Shown here: in pieces, positions 1-10,261 of the stretch | Layout: each line of letters starts with the position of its first letter | Position numbering within the stretch: position 1 is the first letter of the stretch | Source: Cytophaga aurantiaca DSM 3654 | Lineage (GTDB): Bacteria > Bacteroidota > Bacteroidia > Cytophagales > Cytophagaceae | Assembly (NCBI RefSeq): GCF_000379725.1 | Contig: NZ_KB903640.1 | Coordinates: 1 to 45,493 of the forward strand | Length of the DNA stretch: 45,493 nucleotides | Direction: 5' to 3' | The notes under the pieces: model-generated | What the model was told of the DNA's origin: nothing | Seen by the model: the letters and a program-made list of their open reading frames with translations, nothing else | The model's database searches: none | Translations under genes and position numbers: made by a program

Positions 1-2705
1 ACAATTGTTACTACACCCGCAGATGTTACTGTCGCTACAGCAGGATTGCTGCTTGTATAGGTTACAGCTAAACCGGATGACGCTGTTGCTGTTAAGCTAA
101 AGTTTGGATCACCAACTACTTTTGAAGCAAGCGCTCCGAAGGTAATTGTCTGATTTGTTTTAGCAGGAGTCGTTACAACTAGTGTTTGAGTTACCGCAGT
201 AGCTGCATTGTAGTTTGTATTTCCAGCTTGACTTGCAGTGATCACTGTAGAACCAGCACCAATAATAGTTACCACACCTACAGATGTTACCGTTGCAACT
301 GCAGGGTTACTGCTTGTATAGGTAACGGCTAAACCGGATGAGGCAGTTGCTGTTAAACTGAAGTTTGGATCACCAACTACTTTTGAAGCAAGTGCTCCGA
401 ATGCAATTGTTTGATTTGCTTTTCCGATCGTTATTGTTTGCGGAACAGAAGTAGATGCATACGTTCCATCACCTGCTTGCGTTGCAGTAATTGTTACTGT
501 ACCTGCGCCAACAATGGTTACTACTCCAGTGCTTGACACCGTTGCTACCGATGGATCACTTGTTGTATAAGTAATCGGTAAACCGGATGTAGATGAAGAA
601 GTGAGTGTGAAAGTCGGATCACCATATGTTTTTGTTCCGGTGATTGGATTAAACGTTACGGTCTGCGTTTTCTTTGTTACAGTTAATGTCTGAGCTACAG
701 CAGTCGCTGCATTGTAGGTTGCATTACCCGCCTGATTTGCAGTGATCACTGTAGAACCTGCACCAACGATTGTTACAACACCGGCAGATGTTACTGTTGC
801 GACAGCAGGATTACTGCTTGTATAGGTAACTGCTAAGCCGGATGAAGCCGTTGCTGTTAATGTAAAGTTCGCATCACCAACTACTTTTGCAGCGATTGCT
901 CCGAATGTAATCGTTTGATTTGTCTTAGTAGGAGAGGTAACTACAAATGTTTGTGTTACAGAAGTAGCAGCATTGTAATTTGCATTACCAGCCTGACTTG
1001 CCGTAATAACAGTAGAACCAGGTCCAACAATTGTTACTACGCCAGCACTTGTTACTGTCGCAACTGTAGGATCGCTGCTTGTATAAGTTACTGCTAAACC
1101 GGATGAAGCAGTTGCCGTTAATGTAAAGTTTGGATCGCCAACTTGTTTAGAAGCAATTACACCAAATGTGATTGTCTGATTTGCTTTAGTAACAACCAGT
1201 GTCTGTGTTACTGCTGTTGCTGCATTGTAGTTTGTATTACCAGCCTGACTAGCTGTAATTGAAGTAGAACCAACACCAATGATGGTTACTACACCCGCAG
1301 ATGTTACTGTTGCTACAGCAGGGTTGCTGCTTGTATAGGTAACTGCTAAGCCTGAAGAAGCTGTTGCTGTTAATGTGAAGTTTGCATCACCATAAACTTT
1401 TGCAGCAATGGCACCGAATGTAATTGTTTGATTTGCCTTTCCTACAACAAGAGTTTGTGTTACTGCTGTTGCTGCATTATATGTTGCATTACCTGCCTGA
1501 CTAGCTGTAATTGTTGTAGAACCAACACCAACAATGGTTACAACACCGGCACTTGTTACGGTTGCTACAGCAGGGTTGCTGCTTGTATAAGTAACTGCAA
1601 GACCTGAAGAAGCAGTTGCTGTTAATGTGAAGTTTGCATCACCATAAACTTTTGCAGTAATGGCACCGAATGTAATCGTTTGATTTGCTTTTCCTACAAC
1701 AAGAGTTTGTGTTACTGCTGTTGCTGCATTGTAGTTTGCATTACCTGCCTGATTTGCAGTAATGGTAGTAGAACCATTGCCTACGATTGTTACCACGCCG
1801 GCAGATGTTACGGTTGCCACAGCAGGATTGCTACTTGTGTATGTTACTGCTAAGCCTGAAGAAGCGGTTGCTGTTAATGTGAAGTCCGGATCACCAACTA
1901 CTTTAGCAGCAATAGCTCCGAATGTGATGGTCTGGTTTGCTTTTCCAACAACCAATGTTTGTGTTACTGCTGTTGCCGCATTGTAATTCGCATTACCTGC
2001 CTGATTCGCTGTAATAGTTGTAGAACCTACACCAACGATCGTTACTACACCGGCAGATGTTACAGTTGCAACAGCAGGGTTGCTGCTTGTATAAGTTACA
2101 GCTAAAGCTGAAGAAGCTGTAGCAGTTAAACTAAAGTTTGCATCACCATATACTTTAGCTGTGATCGCACCAAACGTAATCGTCTGATTTGCTTTTCCTA
2201 CAACCAATGTTTGTGGTACAGCAGTTGCTGCATTGTAATTTGTATTACCTGCCTGACTTGCCGTAATTGTAGTAGAACCAACACCAACGATCGTTACTAC
2301 ACCCGCAGATGTTACAGTTGCAACAGCAGGATTACTACTTGTATAGGTTACGGCTAGTGCAGATGAAGCAGTTGCTGTTAAGGTAAAGTTTGCATCACCA
2401 ACTACTTTTGCAGCGATCGCGCCAAATGTAATTGTTTGATCTGCTTTACCTACAACCAATGTCTGTGTTACTGCAGGTGCTACATCGTATGTTGCATTAC
2501 CCGCCTGATTTGCTGTAATAGTTGTAGAACCAACACCAACAATAGTTACAACACCTGCACTTGTTACTGTTGCAACTGCAGGATTGCTGCTTGTATACGT
2601 TACGGCTAAGCCTGAAGAAGCTGTTGCTGTTAATGTAAAATTAGGATCTCCGTATTTTTTAGCTGCAATCGCACCAAATGTAATTGTTTGAGCTGTTTTA
2701 GCTGC
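1..2705 (-). repeat. Coding tandem repeat, 11 units of 249-261 bp (mostly 252 bp)
   Basis: The equivalent base of successive units lies at 28, 289, 538, 793, 1054, 1306, 1558, 1810, 2062, 2314 and 2566, so spacings are 261, 249, 255, 261 and then six times 252. All are multiples of three and keep the cellulase frame. Each unit encodes an Ig-like domain of the Big/MBG type, with recurring QTITFG, KxYGDPNFTL, TYTSSNPAVATV, GVVTIVG and TTITANQAGN motifs. Units from 1054 to 2566 are very alike at DNA level; the unit around 538 is the most diverged. The array continues past the left edge. Confidence 0.92.
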
Positions 2706-5405
2706 TGAACAATTTGCATATGCAGGATCAATGATTGCATAAACAGGTGTTCTTGCACAAGCTGAACCCGCTTGGATTTTTATATCAAAAATACCCGGAA
2801 ATGAATTAGACATATCATCACGTGTATCGTCTGTAATATCCATTACACCGGCTGCATCCATTGTACTGAAGTTTGCACCTGCGCCAAACCAAACGATTGC
2901 GTTTCCTCCATTAGGAGTTAAGGTATAAGCACCGGCAGCAGGGACAGCGATTGCTGTAGCAAAGTTTAATGTATAATACGTATTAAATGGTGAACCACTT
3001 TGTGTACCTGTACAAGGAACAGCAGTAGAAGTATAGGTACCAATTTTTGTAGCACCCTGGAACAGATCAAATGTTGCAGTTACGTTGTCACTGGATCCGC
3101 AGCTATATACATAAGGCAACACTTTTAATTGAGTAATGCTAAATGCTTTGGCTGCAGTAAAACGAATACCAACATTTCCTCCGTTTGTTCCTCCAGTTAA
3201 TGGATTACTTGCAGAAGAAGGTCCTGCTGTTACACTTACAGAACTTCCGTCCTGAACATAATAGGTGGTACTAGCTGAAATACTTGGATTGTAACTATTT
3301 GCTGTCGTTAATAAAGTGCCTGCTGTAGATGCAGTATACCATTGATATGGACCGCCGCTTCCTGTGATTGTCAATGCAGCAGTACCTGCGGCGCATAATG
3401 TATCATGTCCTGCAGTAGGAAGGGAAGAGGTCACTGTAATACTTCCAGAAGTTGACGTACATCCGGAAGCACTCAATGTACCAACGTATGTTCCTGCAGA
3501 AGAAACAGTATATGTTTTTGAAGTAGCACCTGTAATAACAACACTATTCTTTTTCCATTGATAGGTATATCCAGTACCTGTAGCTCCAATATCTAATGTT
3601 GCCGTAGCAGGATTACACAATACAACAGATGACCCAAGATTAACTGCTGGTAATGTAGCACTAACCACAATATCATCACTTGTTGACCACTTGCCCAATG
3701 AATCAAGAACACAGGTATATGTTCCGGCTGTATTTGCAGTATATGTGTTTGCTGTTGTGGAAGCAGCCTGAACGATTGTACCGTTTTTTTGCCATGCAAA
3801 TGTTTTCTTACCATCTGTAGCAATATTCGATTTCAATACAACACTACCTACACCACATAAAGATATATCTGCACCAAGATTTGGAACCGGATGTTGAGAT
3901 ACTGGAGCCAAAACAGAATTCAAATAGGCTAGCACACCTACTAAACAAGCATTATAATCAATACCGCCTTCTGTGTGCTGATAGTTTACAACATTATCAC
4001 TGTAAGATGAAGGATTTCTTGTACCTCCAACCATCAAACCGAATTGTTGGTTTTTAGTAGGAATGGTCATTGTTTGTTTAACAGCATCGGAAGGATTGTT
4101 GTCTGTTAAATAAACGTTTCTATGATGGGGATATTTAGGAGACTTTGTACCAAAGCCTACAATAAAGGATTGATTGCTTGAGTTCTTACCTAATAAATAA
4201 TCAATGTTATCATAAATGTATTTATGAGGTGTCCCATCTGTTCCATATGCTTTTTGCCACAAAGCAACAATAAATGCCGTGTTCGCATTGTATCGCGTAG
4301 GCCCCCAACCTGTGTTACCGCCATTGAACTGCCCATCACTTTGTACATTTCCTAAATAAAATGAATTTACAATCGTATTCAATACAGTTTTAGCTGCTGC
4401 ATTTCCTAATAAGAATTGATTGTAAATAGCAATGTCTCCATTGTTTGTATAATCAAAACCATAATTTTTACCCCAGATATCTGAACCTTGTCCCGGAGCA
4501 GATGCTATTGTAAATGAAAGTGCTTCTGTTTTATAAGCTGCAGTATTTGTAGCCCAGAACAATTCAGCACACAGAGAAGAGTAATCATCTTTCCAGTTAT
4601 CATTTGCACCATAAAAACCTCCATCACCTGTACCGGCAACACCTGGATGTGCTTTTGCATAATCGTATGCATATTTAGCATGCACTAAACATAAGTCTGC
4701 ATAAGTTGCATCATATGGTCTATATAAACGAGACATCAATGCCAATGCAGCACCACAAAAAGATGGCATAGATGCATCACTTGGGTTCTTATAAGCTACT
4801 CGCGGTTCACCACCATTTGACACAGATTGTGTCTGCATTTGCACAGAAGTTTCCCATAACATGTGATCCGGGCCACCTTGTCCAACCTGATAATAAAACG
4901 TTGTAGAGTTTCGTGTACATTTAATAAAGTAATCTGTAGCATGTTTTACTTCATCCAAAACATCCGGAATACCATTTGGTGCATGTCCTGTTCCTTCAAA
5001 ATTCCAGCTGTTAGCTGTTTTATATCCTTGATAATCGTATGCATAATAATCGCCATAACCTGTAGGGAAAGCTTCATATCCCTTTAAAAGCATATACGCA
5101 GAATAAAACTCGGTTTGACCAAATTTGACGTGATCCCCGCAATCATGCCATCCACCCGATAAATCATAACCGGCATCGCCATCCCCCATAAAAGATTTAC
5201 CTTTTAATGCAGCACTTACTCCACTTGGTTGGTGATTGTAAAGCAACCAGTTATTGTCTCCGGAACGTTGTCCACCATAAAAACGGGTAGTCATCCAAAG
5301 TGCCTTTTTATACTCCGTACTGGTAAAATAAGGAGTTTGCGAGAACAATTGTCCGGAGAAAAGGAATAATGAAATGATAAATAAATTCCTGATTCTAATG
5401 CTCAT
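1..5405 (-). CDS. Secreted GH9 cellulase with Ig-like repeat tail (3' end outside window)
   Basis: Endo-acting beta-1,4-glucanase of glycoside hydrolase family 9, predicted to cut cellulose outside the cell. About 1,801 codons are visible and the frame stays open to the window edge. The start at 5405 gives MSIRIRN plus a hydrophobic stretch ending at LFSQT, a clear signal peptide. The catalytic module spans roughly residues 22-500: the GGWHDCGDHVKFG motif near residue 88 carries the nucleophile-activating aspartates, PHHR lies near 427, and TEGGIDYNA near 478 holds the proton-donor glutamate. Two or three Ig/PKD-like domains (LGADISLC, LGSSVVLC) follow at about 505-725, then a beta-rich part to about 900, then a long array of ~84-residue Ig-like repeats. 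A T9SS sorting signal is expected at the unseen C-terminus. Family assignment is firm; the anchoring mode is inferred. Confidence 0.93.
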   Translation of the reverse strand, partial: MSIRIRNLFIISLFLFSGQLFSQTPYFTSTEYKKALWMTTRFYGGQRSGDNNWLLYNHQPSGVSAALKGKSFMGDGDAGYDLSGGWHDCGDHVKFGQTEFYSAYMLLKGYEAFPTGYGDYYAYDYQGYKTANSWNFEGTGHAPNGIPDVLDEVKHATDYFIKCTRNSTTFYYQVGQGGPDHMLWETSVQMQTQSVSNGGEPRVAYKNPSDASMPSFCGAALALMSRLYRPYDATYADLCLVHAKYAYDYAKAHPGVAGTGDGGFYGANDNWKDDYSSLCAELFWATNTAAYKTEALSFTIASAPGQGSDIWGKNYGFDYTNNGDIAIYNQFLLGNAAAKTVLNTIVNSFYLGNVQSDGQFNGGNTGWGPTRYNANTAFIVALWQKAYGTDGTPHKYIYDNIDYLLGKNSSNQSFIVGFGTKSPKYPHHRNVYLTDNNPSDAVKQTMTIPTKNQQFGLMVGGTRNPSSYSDNVVNYQHTEGGIDYNACLVGVLAYLNSVLAPVSQHPVPNLGADISLCGVGSVVLKSNIATDGKKTFAWQKNGTIVQAASTTANTYTANTAGTYTCVLDSLGKWSTSDDIVVSATLPAVNLGSSVVLCNPATATLDIGATGTGYTYQWKKNSVVITGATSKTYTVSSAGTYVGTLSASGCTSTSGSITVTSSLPTAGHDTLCAAGTAALTITGSGGPYQWYTASTAGTLLTTANSYNPSISASTTYYVQDGSSVSVTAGPSSASNPLTGGTNGGNVGIRFTAAKAFSITQLKVLPYVYSCGSSDNVTATFDLFQGATKIGTYTSTAVPCTGTQSGSPFNTYYTLNFATAIAVPAAGAYTLTPNGGNAIVWFGAGANFSTMDAAGVMDITDDTRDDMSNSFPGIFDIKIQAGSACARTPVYAIIDPAYANCSAAKTAQTITFGAIAAKKYGDPNFTLTATASSGLAVTYTSSNPAVATVTSAGVVTIVGVGSTTITANQAGNATYDVAPAVTQTLVVGKADQTITFGAIAAKVVGDANFTLTATASSALAVTYTSSNPAVATVTSAGVVTIVGVGSTTITASQAGNTNYNAATAVPQTLVVGKANQTITFGAITAKVYGDANFSLTATASSALAVTYTSSNPAVATVTSAGVVTIVGVGSTTITANQAGNANYNAATAVTQTLVVGKANQTITFGAIAAKVVGDPDFTLTATASSGLAVTYTSSNPAVATVTSAGVVTIVGNGSTTITANQAGNANYNAATAVTQTLVVGKANQTITFGAITAKVYGDANFTLTATASSGLAVTYTSSNPAVATVTSAGVVTIVGVGSTTITASQAGNATYNAATAVTQTLVVGKANQTITFGAIAAKVYGDANFTLTATASSGLAVTYTSSNPAVATVTSAGVVTIIGVGSTSITASQAGNTNYNAATAVTQTLVVTKANQTITFGVIASKQVGDPNFTLTATASSGLAVTYTSSDPTVATVTSAGVVTIVGPGSTVITASQAGNANYNAATSVTQTFVVTSPTKTNQTITFGAIAAKVVGDANFTLTATASSGLAVTYTSSNPAVATVTSAGVVTIVGAGSTVITANQAGNATYNAATAVAQTLTVTKKTQTVTFNPITGTKTYGDPTFTLTSSSTSGLPITYTTSDPSVATVSSTGVVTIVGAGTVTITATQAGDGTYASTSVPQTITIGKANQTIAFGALASKVVGDPNFSLTATASSGLAVTYTSSNPAVATVTSVGVVTIIGAGSTVITASQAGNTNYNAATAVTQTLVVTTPAKTNQTITFGALASKVVGDPNFSLTATASSGLAVTYTSSNPAVATVTSAGVVTI

Positions 5406-5746
5406 AGGGGATTGAGTAAAGTTGTAATTATATAATACTATCAGATTCTACTTACTTATATACGTAATATGTACAAATAGTAACTTTCTAATATTATATT
5501 AAATTTAACTAATTCACACAAAAAAATACATTTAAAAATATGATTTTTTGTACATAAATATGAACAATATCATGTTTTAAAATCAAAAAAACTTACATAT
5601 TAAAAACCTTTTTGAGGGGCAATTCTATAAAAATTCAAAGAATAATCAAGATGTTGAACTAACCTTACATTAACAGAATAATACAATTGTTATGTTCTAT
5701 ATTTAATCATCAGTAATTAATTGCATTTAACTAAAATGTATGACTT
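5406..5746. other. AT-rich divergent intergenic region
   Basis: This separates the divergent cellulase and PAS genes and must hold both promoters. It is strongly AT-rich with A/T runs. I found no good TAnnTTTG element, no strong hairpin and no credible small gene. Confidence 0.5.
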
Positions 5747-6367
5747 ATGGGATATAATAACTTTAAAATTATGCTTGAATACGACAAAAAGATATCAAAT
5801 ATTGAAAAGAAGGTTAAATATTTAGAGTCAATTATCGATAGTATAAAAAATGAAAATCCAGATAGCAATAGTAATTTAAGCCTTGATTATAAAAATAGTT
5901 CAGTTTATACCGACTATAATGAGAAAGATTTTGAAGGCATTGCTGTTGATAAAACAAATTTATTTTTAAAAATCATCATAGAAAGTATGCCTTTTCCGGT
6001 ATTTATTAAAGATGAAAATAGTACATATCAGCTCATAAACGCACTTGAAGCCAAATTATTTGAGAAGCCGGAAGAAGAAATAATTGGCAAAAATGACGAG
6101 CATTTCATAGAAGATGAGGACGAATTAACCCTTATTAAAGAAACAGATGATCGAGTATTAAAAACCAAAAGTGCCATTGAACTTCCTTCTCAAAGTTTTT
6201 CGTTAGCAAACGGTTCTTCTTATTCATTCAAAACACACAAGATACCCTTCTTCAACCCAATAACCGGACAAACAAATATACTTGGCTTCTCAATGGATGT
6301 AACAGATTCTATTCAGCTGAACCACTTGAAAAAGATTGTCCTTTTGTGTAGTAATCCTCTGCTATAA
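5747..6367 (+). CDS. Short PAS-domain protein, probably a truncated sensor
   Basis: A 206-residue soluble protein without signal peptide or membrane segment. Residues 10-40 form a likely coiled coil (YDKKISNIEKKVKYLESI), 41-65 are a polar linker, and about 70-195 are one PAS domain (SMPFPVFIKDENSTYQLIN, EEIIGKNDEHF, GFSMDVTD). In Bacteroidota such domains normally lead into another PAS or a histidine-kinase core. Here the protein stops soon after the helix QLNHLKK with the unrelated tail IVLLCSNPLL. The stop codon is about ten bases before a 34-bp repeated element, so a rearrangement may have cut a longer sensor kinase. It could equally be a stand-alone PAS protein. The ligand and partner are unknown. 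Confidence 0.7.
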   Translation: MGYNNFKIMLEYDKKISNIEKKVKYLESIIDSIKNENPDSNSNLSLDYKNSSVYTDYNEKDFEGIAVDKTNLFLKIIIESMPFPVFIKDENSTYQLINALEAKLFEKPEEEIIGKNDEHFIEDEDELTLIKETDDRVLKTKSAIELPSQSFSLANGSSYSFKTHKIPFFNPITGQTNILGFSMDVTDSIQLNHLKKIVLLCSNPLL

Positions 6368-6377
6368 CACGACACGA

Positions 6378-6559
6378 ACACGATTAAAGGATTGAAGGAA
6401 AGACAGGATTAGTACACGATTAAAAAGATTTCAGGATAGACAGGATTACTTCTCATGTTAAATGAAAAGTATCTCTCTAACAAAAAAAGGTCTCGTTTAT
6501 GAACGAGACCTTTTTTGTTTTATTTTAATCCTGTATTTCTTGGCATCCTTTAATCGTGT
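6378..6559. repeat. Three copies of a ~34-bp dispersed repeat, two direct and one inverted
   Basis: Copies lie at 6378-6411 and 6414-6448 on the + strand and 6526-6559 on the - strand. All share ACACGATTAAA at one end and ACAGGATTA at the other with a variable middle. The inverted copy faces the other two across the terminator and ends exactly at the purL stop codon. It looks like a REP-type intergenic family, but I cannot count genome copies. Confidence 0.75.
6482..6517. terminator. Bidirectional intrinsic terminator between PAS gene and purL
   Basis: A perfect stem, AAGGTCTCGTT / AACGAGACCTT, with a 4-base TATG loop, is preceded by an A run and followed by a T run. It can stop transcription from both convergent genes. 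Confidence 0.9.
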
Positions 6560-9500
6560 CTATTTTTTTCTTTCAACCCACTTCCTTGCATTCACAAATG
6601 CTTCCAGCCAAGGTGTACATTCATCTTTCGCTTTATCAGTCGGGTAGTAGCCGCACTGCCATGGGAAGATCGAACGCTCAAGATGAGGCATCATTGCCAA
6701 ATGTCTTCCATCATCCGATACAATACCTGCCGCATTTACAGGCGAACCATTTGGATTTGCAGGATAGGTAGAGTGACTGTATTGCAATGCAACATTATAT
6801 TTCGTTACATCATACGGGAAGTAGAATTTACCTTCACCGTGTGCAACCCAGATTCCAAGCTTAGAGCCTTCAATAGATTTTAATAAAATAGATTTATTTT
6901 CTTTTGCTACATCTACATTCAGATAGATGGATTCAAATTTACCTGAACTGTTGTGATGCATCTTCGGTTTTGCATCGTGAGTAGGATTAATTAATCCCAA
7001 TTCGATCATTAACTGACAACCGTTACAAACCCCTAAAGACAACGTATCCGGACGGGCATAGAAATTATCCAATGCTTTTTTCGCTTTCTCATTATATAAG
7101 AATGCTCCAGCCCAACCTTTTGCAGAGCCCAATACATCACTGTTTGAGAAGCCTCCGACGAATACAATAAAGTTTACATCACTCAAATCTTCACGACCAG
7201 CAATCAGATCCGTCATGTGAACATCTTTCACATCAAAGCCTGCAAGCCACATAGAATAAGCCATCTCACGATCTCCGTTTACACCTTTCTCTCGAATAAT
7301 TGCTGCTTTAACACCGCTCTTTGTAGTGCGCGCAGCATCTAATCCGTAAGCACCTAACTTACCGGTAAAGCTATTCGGGAATGTAAATTGAATTTCGTGT
7401 TTGCTATAATTTTCAAAACGCTCCTTCGCATAAGCAGGAGTGCTTTGTTTTTCGTCTAATAAATAAGAAGTCTTGTACCATACTGTACGTAAAGCTGCAA
7501 CATCAAACGTTGTTGTGTTGCCATTCAAACGAACAGAGACAGCAGTACCTGCTTCAACCATACCAATGATGGCAGCGCCAACACCTTTGTTCACCAGTAT
7601 GTCCTGAACTTTAACTGCATCTTTTACTTGCAGTACCAATGCAGGGTTTTCAGCAAACAAACATTTTATTAAATCTGTTTCACCTAAGAAATCAAGATTA
7701 ACCTGAGCACCGATGCCATTTTCAGGGAAACACATTTCAAGTAAAGTTGTAATCAAACCACCGCTTGAAACATCATGACCAGCAAGAATCAATTCATCCT
7801 GCAACAAACCTTGAACCGCATCAAATGCACGCTCAAAATGATCGGTATCTAAAATATCGGGTGCAGTTGCACCAAGTTTATTTAATACCTGAGCAAACGA
7901 TGAACCGCCTAATGTTAACGGCATGCTTGTGAGATCTACATAGATCAAACCTGTACCGGTTTCTTTTACAAGATTTGGTGTAACTCCTTTACGAATATCT
8001 GTTACTTCACCGGAAGCAGAAATGATCACCGTTCCGGGAGCATACACAACTCCGTCTTTATATTTCTGTGTCATGGATAAAGAATCTTTCCCTGTAGGAA
8101 TGTTGATTCCAAGATCACATGCAAAGTCGCTTACCGCTTCAACCGCTGCATACAGACGTGCATCTTCACCTTTGTTTTTACATGGCCACATCCAGTTTGC
8201 ACTCAATGAGATGCCACTCAAACCGCCATCGATCGGAGCAAAAACAATATTTGCCAATGCTTCAGCAATTGCAATCCGTGAACCTGCTTCAGAGTTAATC
8301 AAGGCAACAGCAGGAGCGTGGCCCACAGCAGTAGCAACACCAGCAACACCTCTGTAATCAATTGCCATCGCACCAAAATTACTTAAGGGCAATTGTAGTG
8401 AACCTACATTTTGCTGCTGTGCAACTTTACCCGTTACCGAACGGTCTACTTTATTTGTCAACCAATCTTTACAAGCAACAGCTTCTAATTGTAAAACAGA
8501 TTCTAAATATTCGTTTAGCTTAGATTGATCGTATGTAATTTCTTCAAACGTTGTTGTTGGCGTTTCGTCGCGAAGAATGGTCTTCGGCGGATTACCAAAC
8601 ATATCTTCCAGCGGCCAGTCGATTGGCTTCGCACCTGTAACAGATGATTCAAATGTAAAATGATGATCGCCTGTAATGTCACCAACTACATACAACGGTG
8701 CACGTTCACGTGCAGCAACGCGTTCAAGGGTAGCGATGTCTTTTTGATTGATCACAAGACCCATACGTTCCTGTGATTCATTGCCGCAAATTTCTTTAGC
8801 AGATAGGGTAGGATCGCCAACAGGTAATTTTGCTAAATCAATTTTACCGCCGGTAGCTTCTACCAATTCAGACAAACAGTTTAAGTGTCCGCCCGCACCG
8901 TGATCGTGAATGGAAACAATCGGGTTGTTCCCGCTTTCCATCATTGCACGGATTGCATTATATACTCGCTTCTGCATCTCCGGATTTGAACGCTGAATGG
9001 CATTCAATTCAATTGCACTGTTCAATGCGCCTGTATCAAGCGAAGACACCGCGCTACCGCCCATACCAATGCGGTAGTTGTCGCCACCCATCACAACAAT
9101 TTTATCTCCTGTTTTTGGCAAGCCTTTTTTAGCATCTTTTAAAACGCCATATCCAATACCGCCAGCCTGCATGATCACTTTATCAAAACCATAACGCTTG
9201 CCGTTCTCTTCGTGTTCGAATGTAAACACCGAACCGTTGATCACCGGCTGACCGAATTTGTTACCAAAATCAGACGCACCATTCGATGCTTTGATCAGAA
9301 TATCCATCGGTGTTTGGTACAACCAATCACGTTCTTTCATTCCGTTTGTTTCCCATGGTCTGTCTTTTGTTAAACGGGAATACGCAGTCATGTATACCGC
9401 AGTACCCGCTAATGGCGCACTACCGATACCACCGGCAATACGGTCACGGATCTCTCCGCCCGAACCGGTTGCAGCACCATTGAATGGTTCAACGGTAGTA

Positions 9501-10261
9501 GGGAAGTTGTGCGTTTCTGCTTTAAGAGATAAAACAGATTCAACATGCTTGCGTTCAAAATAATCAGGCTTGTCTTGCGTAGCTGGAGCAAACTGTTCCA
9601 TCACTGGACCTTTGGTGAACGAAACGTTGTCTTTGTATGCGGAAACAATTTTATTCGGATTTGTTTCCGAAGTCTTCTTAATCATTTTGAAAAGAGAAGA
9701 TTCTTTTTCAACGCCATCAATGATAAAGCGACCGTTAAAAATTTTATGTCTGCAGTGTTCAGAGTTTACTTGAGAGAACCCAAATACTTCTGAATCGGTT
9801 AACTTGCGGTTGTGTTTTTTAGCAACTGAATCTAAGTAATCAATTTCTTCCTGACTCAATGCCAAACCTTCTTGTTTGTTGAAGGCAGCGATGTCATCAA
9901 TATACTTGATTGGCTCAGGTTTAATATGGATATTATAAAGTTCTTGAGTTAAGTTCTGATAAACTACTTCAAGCATTTTATCGTGATGGGCTTCCGCATT
10001 TTCAACGGTAGTAAATTCTTCAATACGAAGAATGCCTGCAATACCCATGTTTTGAGTGATCTCAACAGCATTGGTTGCCCAGGGAGTCAACATTTCCTTA
10101 CGTGGCCCTTTAAAAAATCCTAGAAGAGAAGTATCTGAAAGAACTTCGCCATCAAGCAGCCAGTTTAATTTTTGTTTATCTTCATTTGTGAAAGGATTTT
10201 CAGTATGGATGGCATAGATGGTGCCGGTACTTTTTTTCGCGAAAACGATCATGATGTTCAA
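6560..10261 (-). CDS. purL: Phosphoribosylformylglycinamidine synthase, single-chain
   Basis: Catalyses the fourth step of de novo purine synthesis, converting FGAR, ATP and glutamine to FGAM in the cytoplasm. At 1,233 residues it is the long form that carries its own glutaminase domain. Visible are the N-terminal PurS-like part, the FSQVNSEHCRHKIF motif near 165-180, the ATP/metal motif KAETHNFPTTVEPFNGAATG, the SIHDHGAGGHLNCL segment, and a C-terminal class-I glutaminase with nucleophile Cys1079 in GVCNGCQLM and the His/Glu pair in MMPHLERS near 1193-1195. The start MNIMIVF is taken; the ATG at residue 4 is an alternative. It is transcribed alone, from a -7-like box 17 bases upstream to the shared terminator. 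Confidence 0.97.
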   Translation of the reverse strand: MNIMIVFAKKSTGTIYAIHTENPFTNEDKQKLNWLLDGEVLSDTSLLGFFKGPRKEMLTPWATNAVEITQNMGIAGILRIEEFTTVENAEAHHDKMLEVVYQNLTQELYNIHIKPEPIKYIDDIAAFNKQEGLALSQEEIDYLDSVAKKHNRKLTDSEVFGFSQVNSEHCRHKIFNGRFIIDGVEKESSLFKMIKKTSETNPNKIVSAYKDNVSFTKGPVMEQFAPATQDKPDYFERKHVESVLSLKAETHNFPTTVEPFNGAATGSGGEIRDRIAGGIGSAPLAGTAVYMTAYSRLTKDRPWETNGMKERDWLYQTPMDILIKASNGASDFGNKFGQPVINGSVFTFEHEENGKRYGFDKVIMQAGGIGYGVLKDAKKGLPKTGDKIVVMGGDNYRIGMGGSAVSSLDTGALNSAIELNAIQRSNPEMQKRVYNAIRAMMESGNNPIVSIHDHGAGGHLNCLSELVEATGGKIDLAKLPVGDPTLSAKEICGNESQERMGLVINQKDIATLERVAARERAPLYVVGDITGDHHFTFESSVTGAKPIDWPLEDMFGNPPKTILRDETPTTTFEEITYDQSKLNEYLESVLQLEAVACKDWLTNKVDRSVTGKVAQQQNVGSLQLPLSNFGAMAIDYRGVAGVATAVGHAPAVALINSEAGSRIAIAEALANIVFAPIDGGLSGISLSANWMWPCKNKGEDARLYAAVEAVSDFACDLGINIPTGKDSLSMTQKYKDGVVYAPGTVIISASGEVTDIRKGVTPNLVKETGTGLIYVDLTSMPLTLGGSSFAQVLNKLGATAPDILDTDHFERAFDAVQGLLQDELILAGHDVSSGGLITTLLEMCFPENGIGAQVNLDFLGETDLIKCLFAENPALVLQVKDAVKVQDILVNKGVGAAIIGMVEAGTAVSVRLNGNTTTFDVAALRTVWYKTSYLLDEKQSTPAYAKERFENYSKHEIQFTFPNSFTGKLGAYGLDAARTTKSGVKAAIIREKGVNGDREMAYSMWLAGFDVKDVHMTDLIAGREDLSDVNFIVFVGGFSNSDVLGSAKGWAGAFLYNEKAKKALDNFYARPDTLSLGVCNGCQLMIELGLINPTHDAKPKMHHNSSGKFESIYLNVDVAKENKSILLKSIEGSKLGIWVAHGEGKFYFPYDVTKYNVALQYSHSTYPANPNGSPVNAAGIVSDDGRHLAMMPHLERSIFPWQCGYYPTDKAKDECTPWLEAFVNARKWVERKK

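Noticed and set aside
1..2705. Non-coding satellite or CRISPR
   Set aside because: All periods are multiples of three and the minus frame is open throughout with Ig-like residues.
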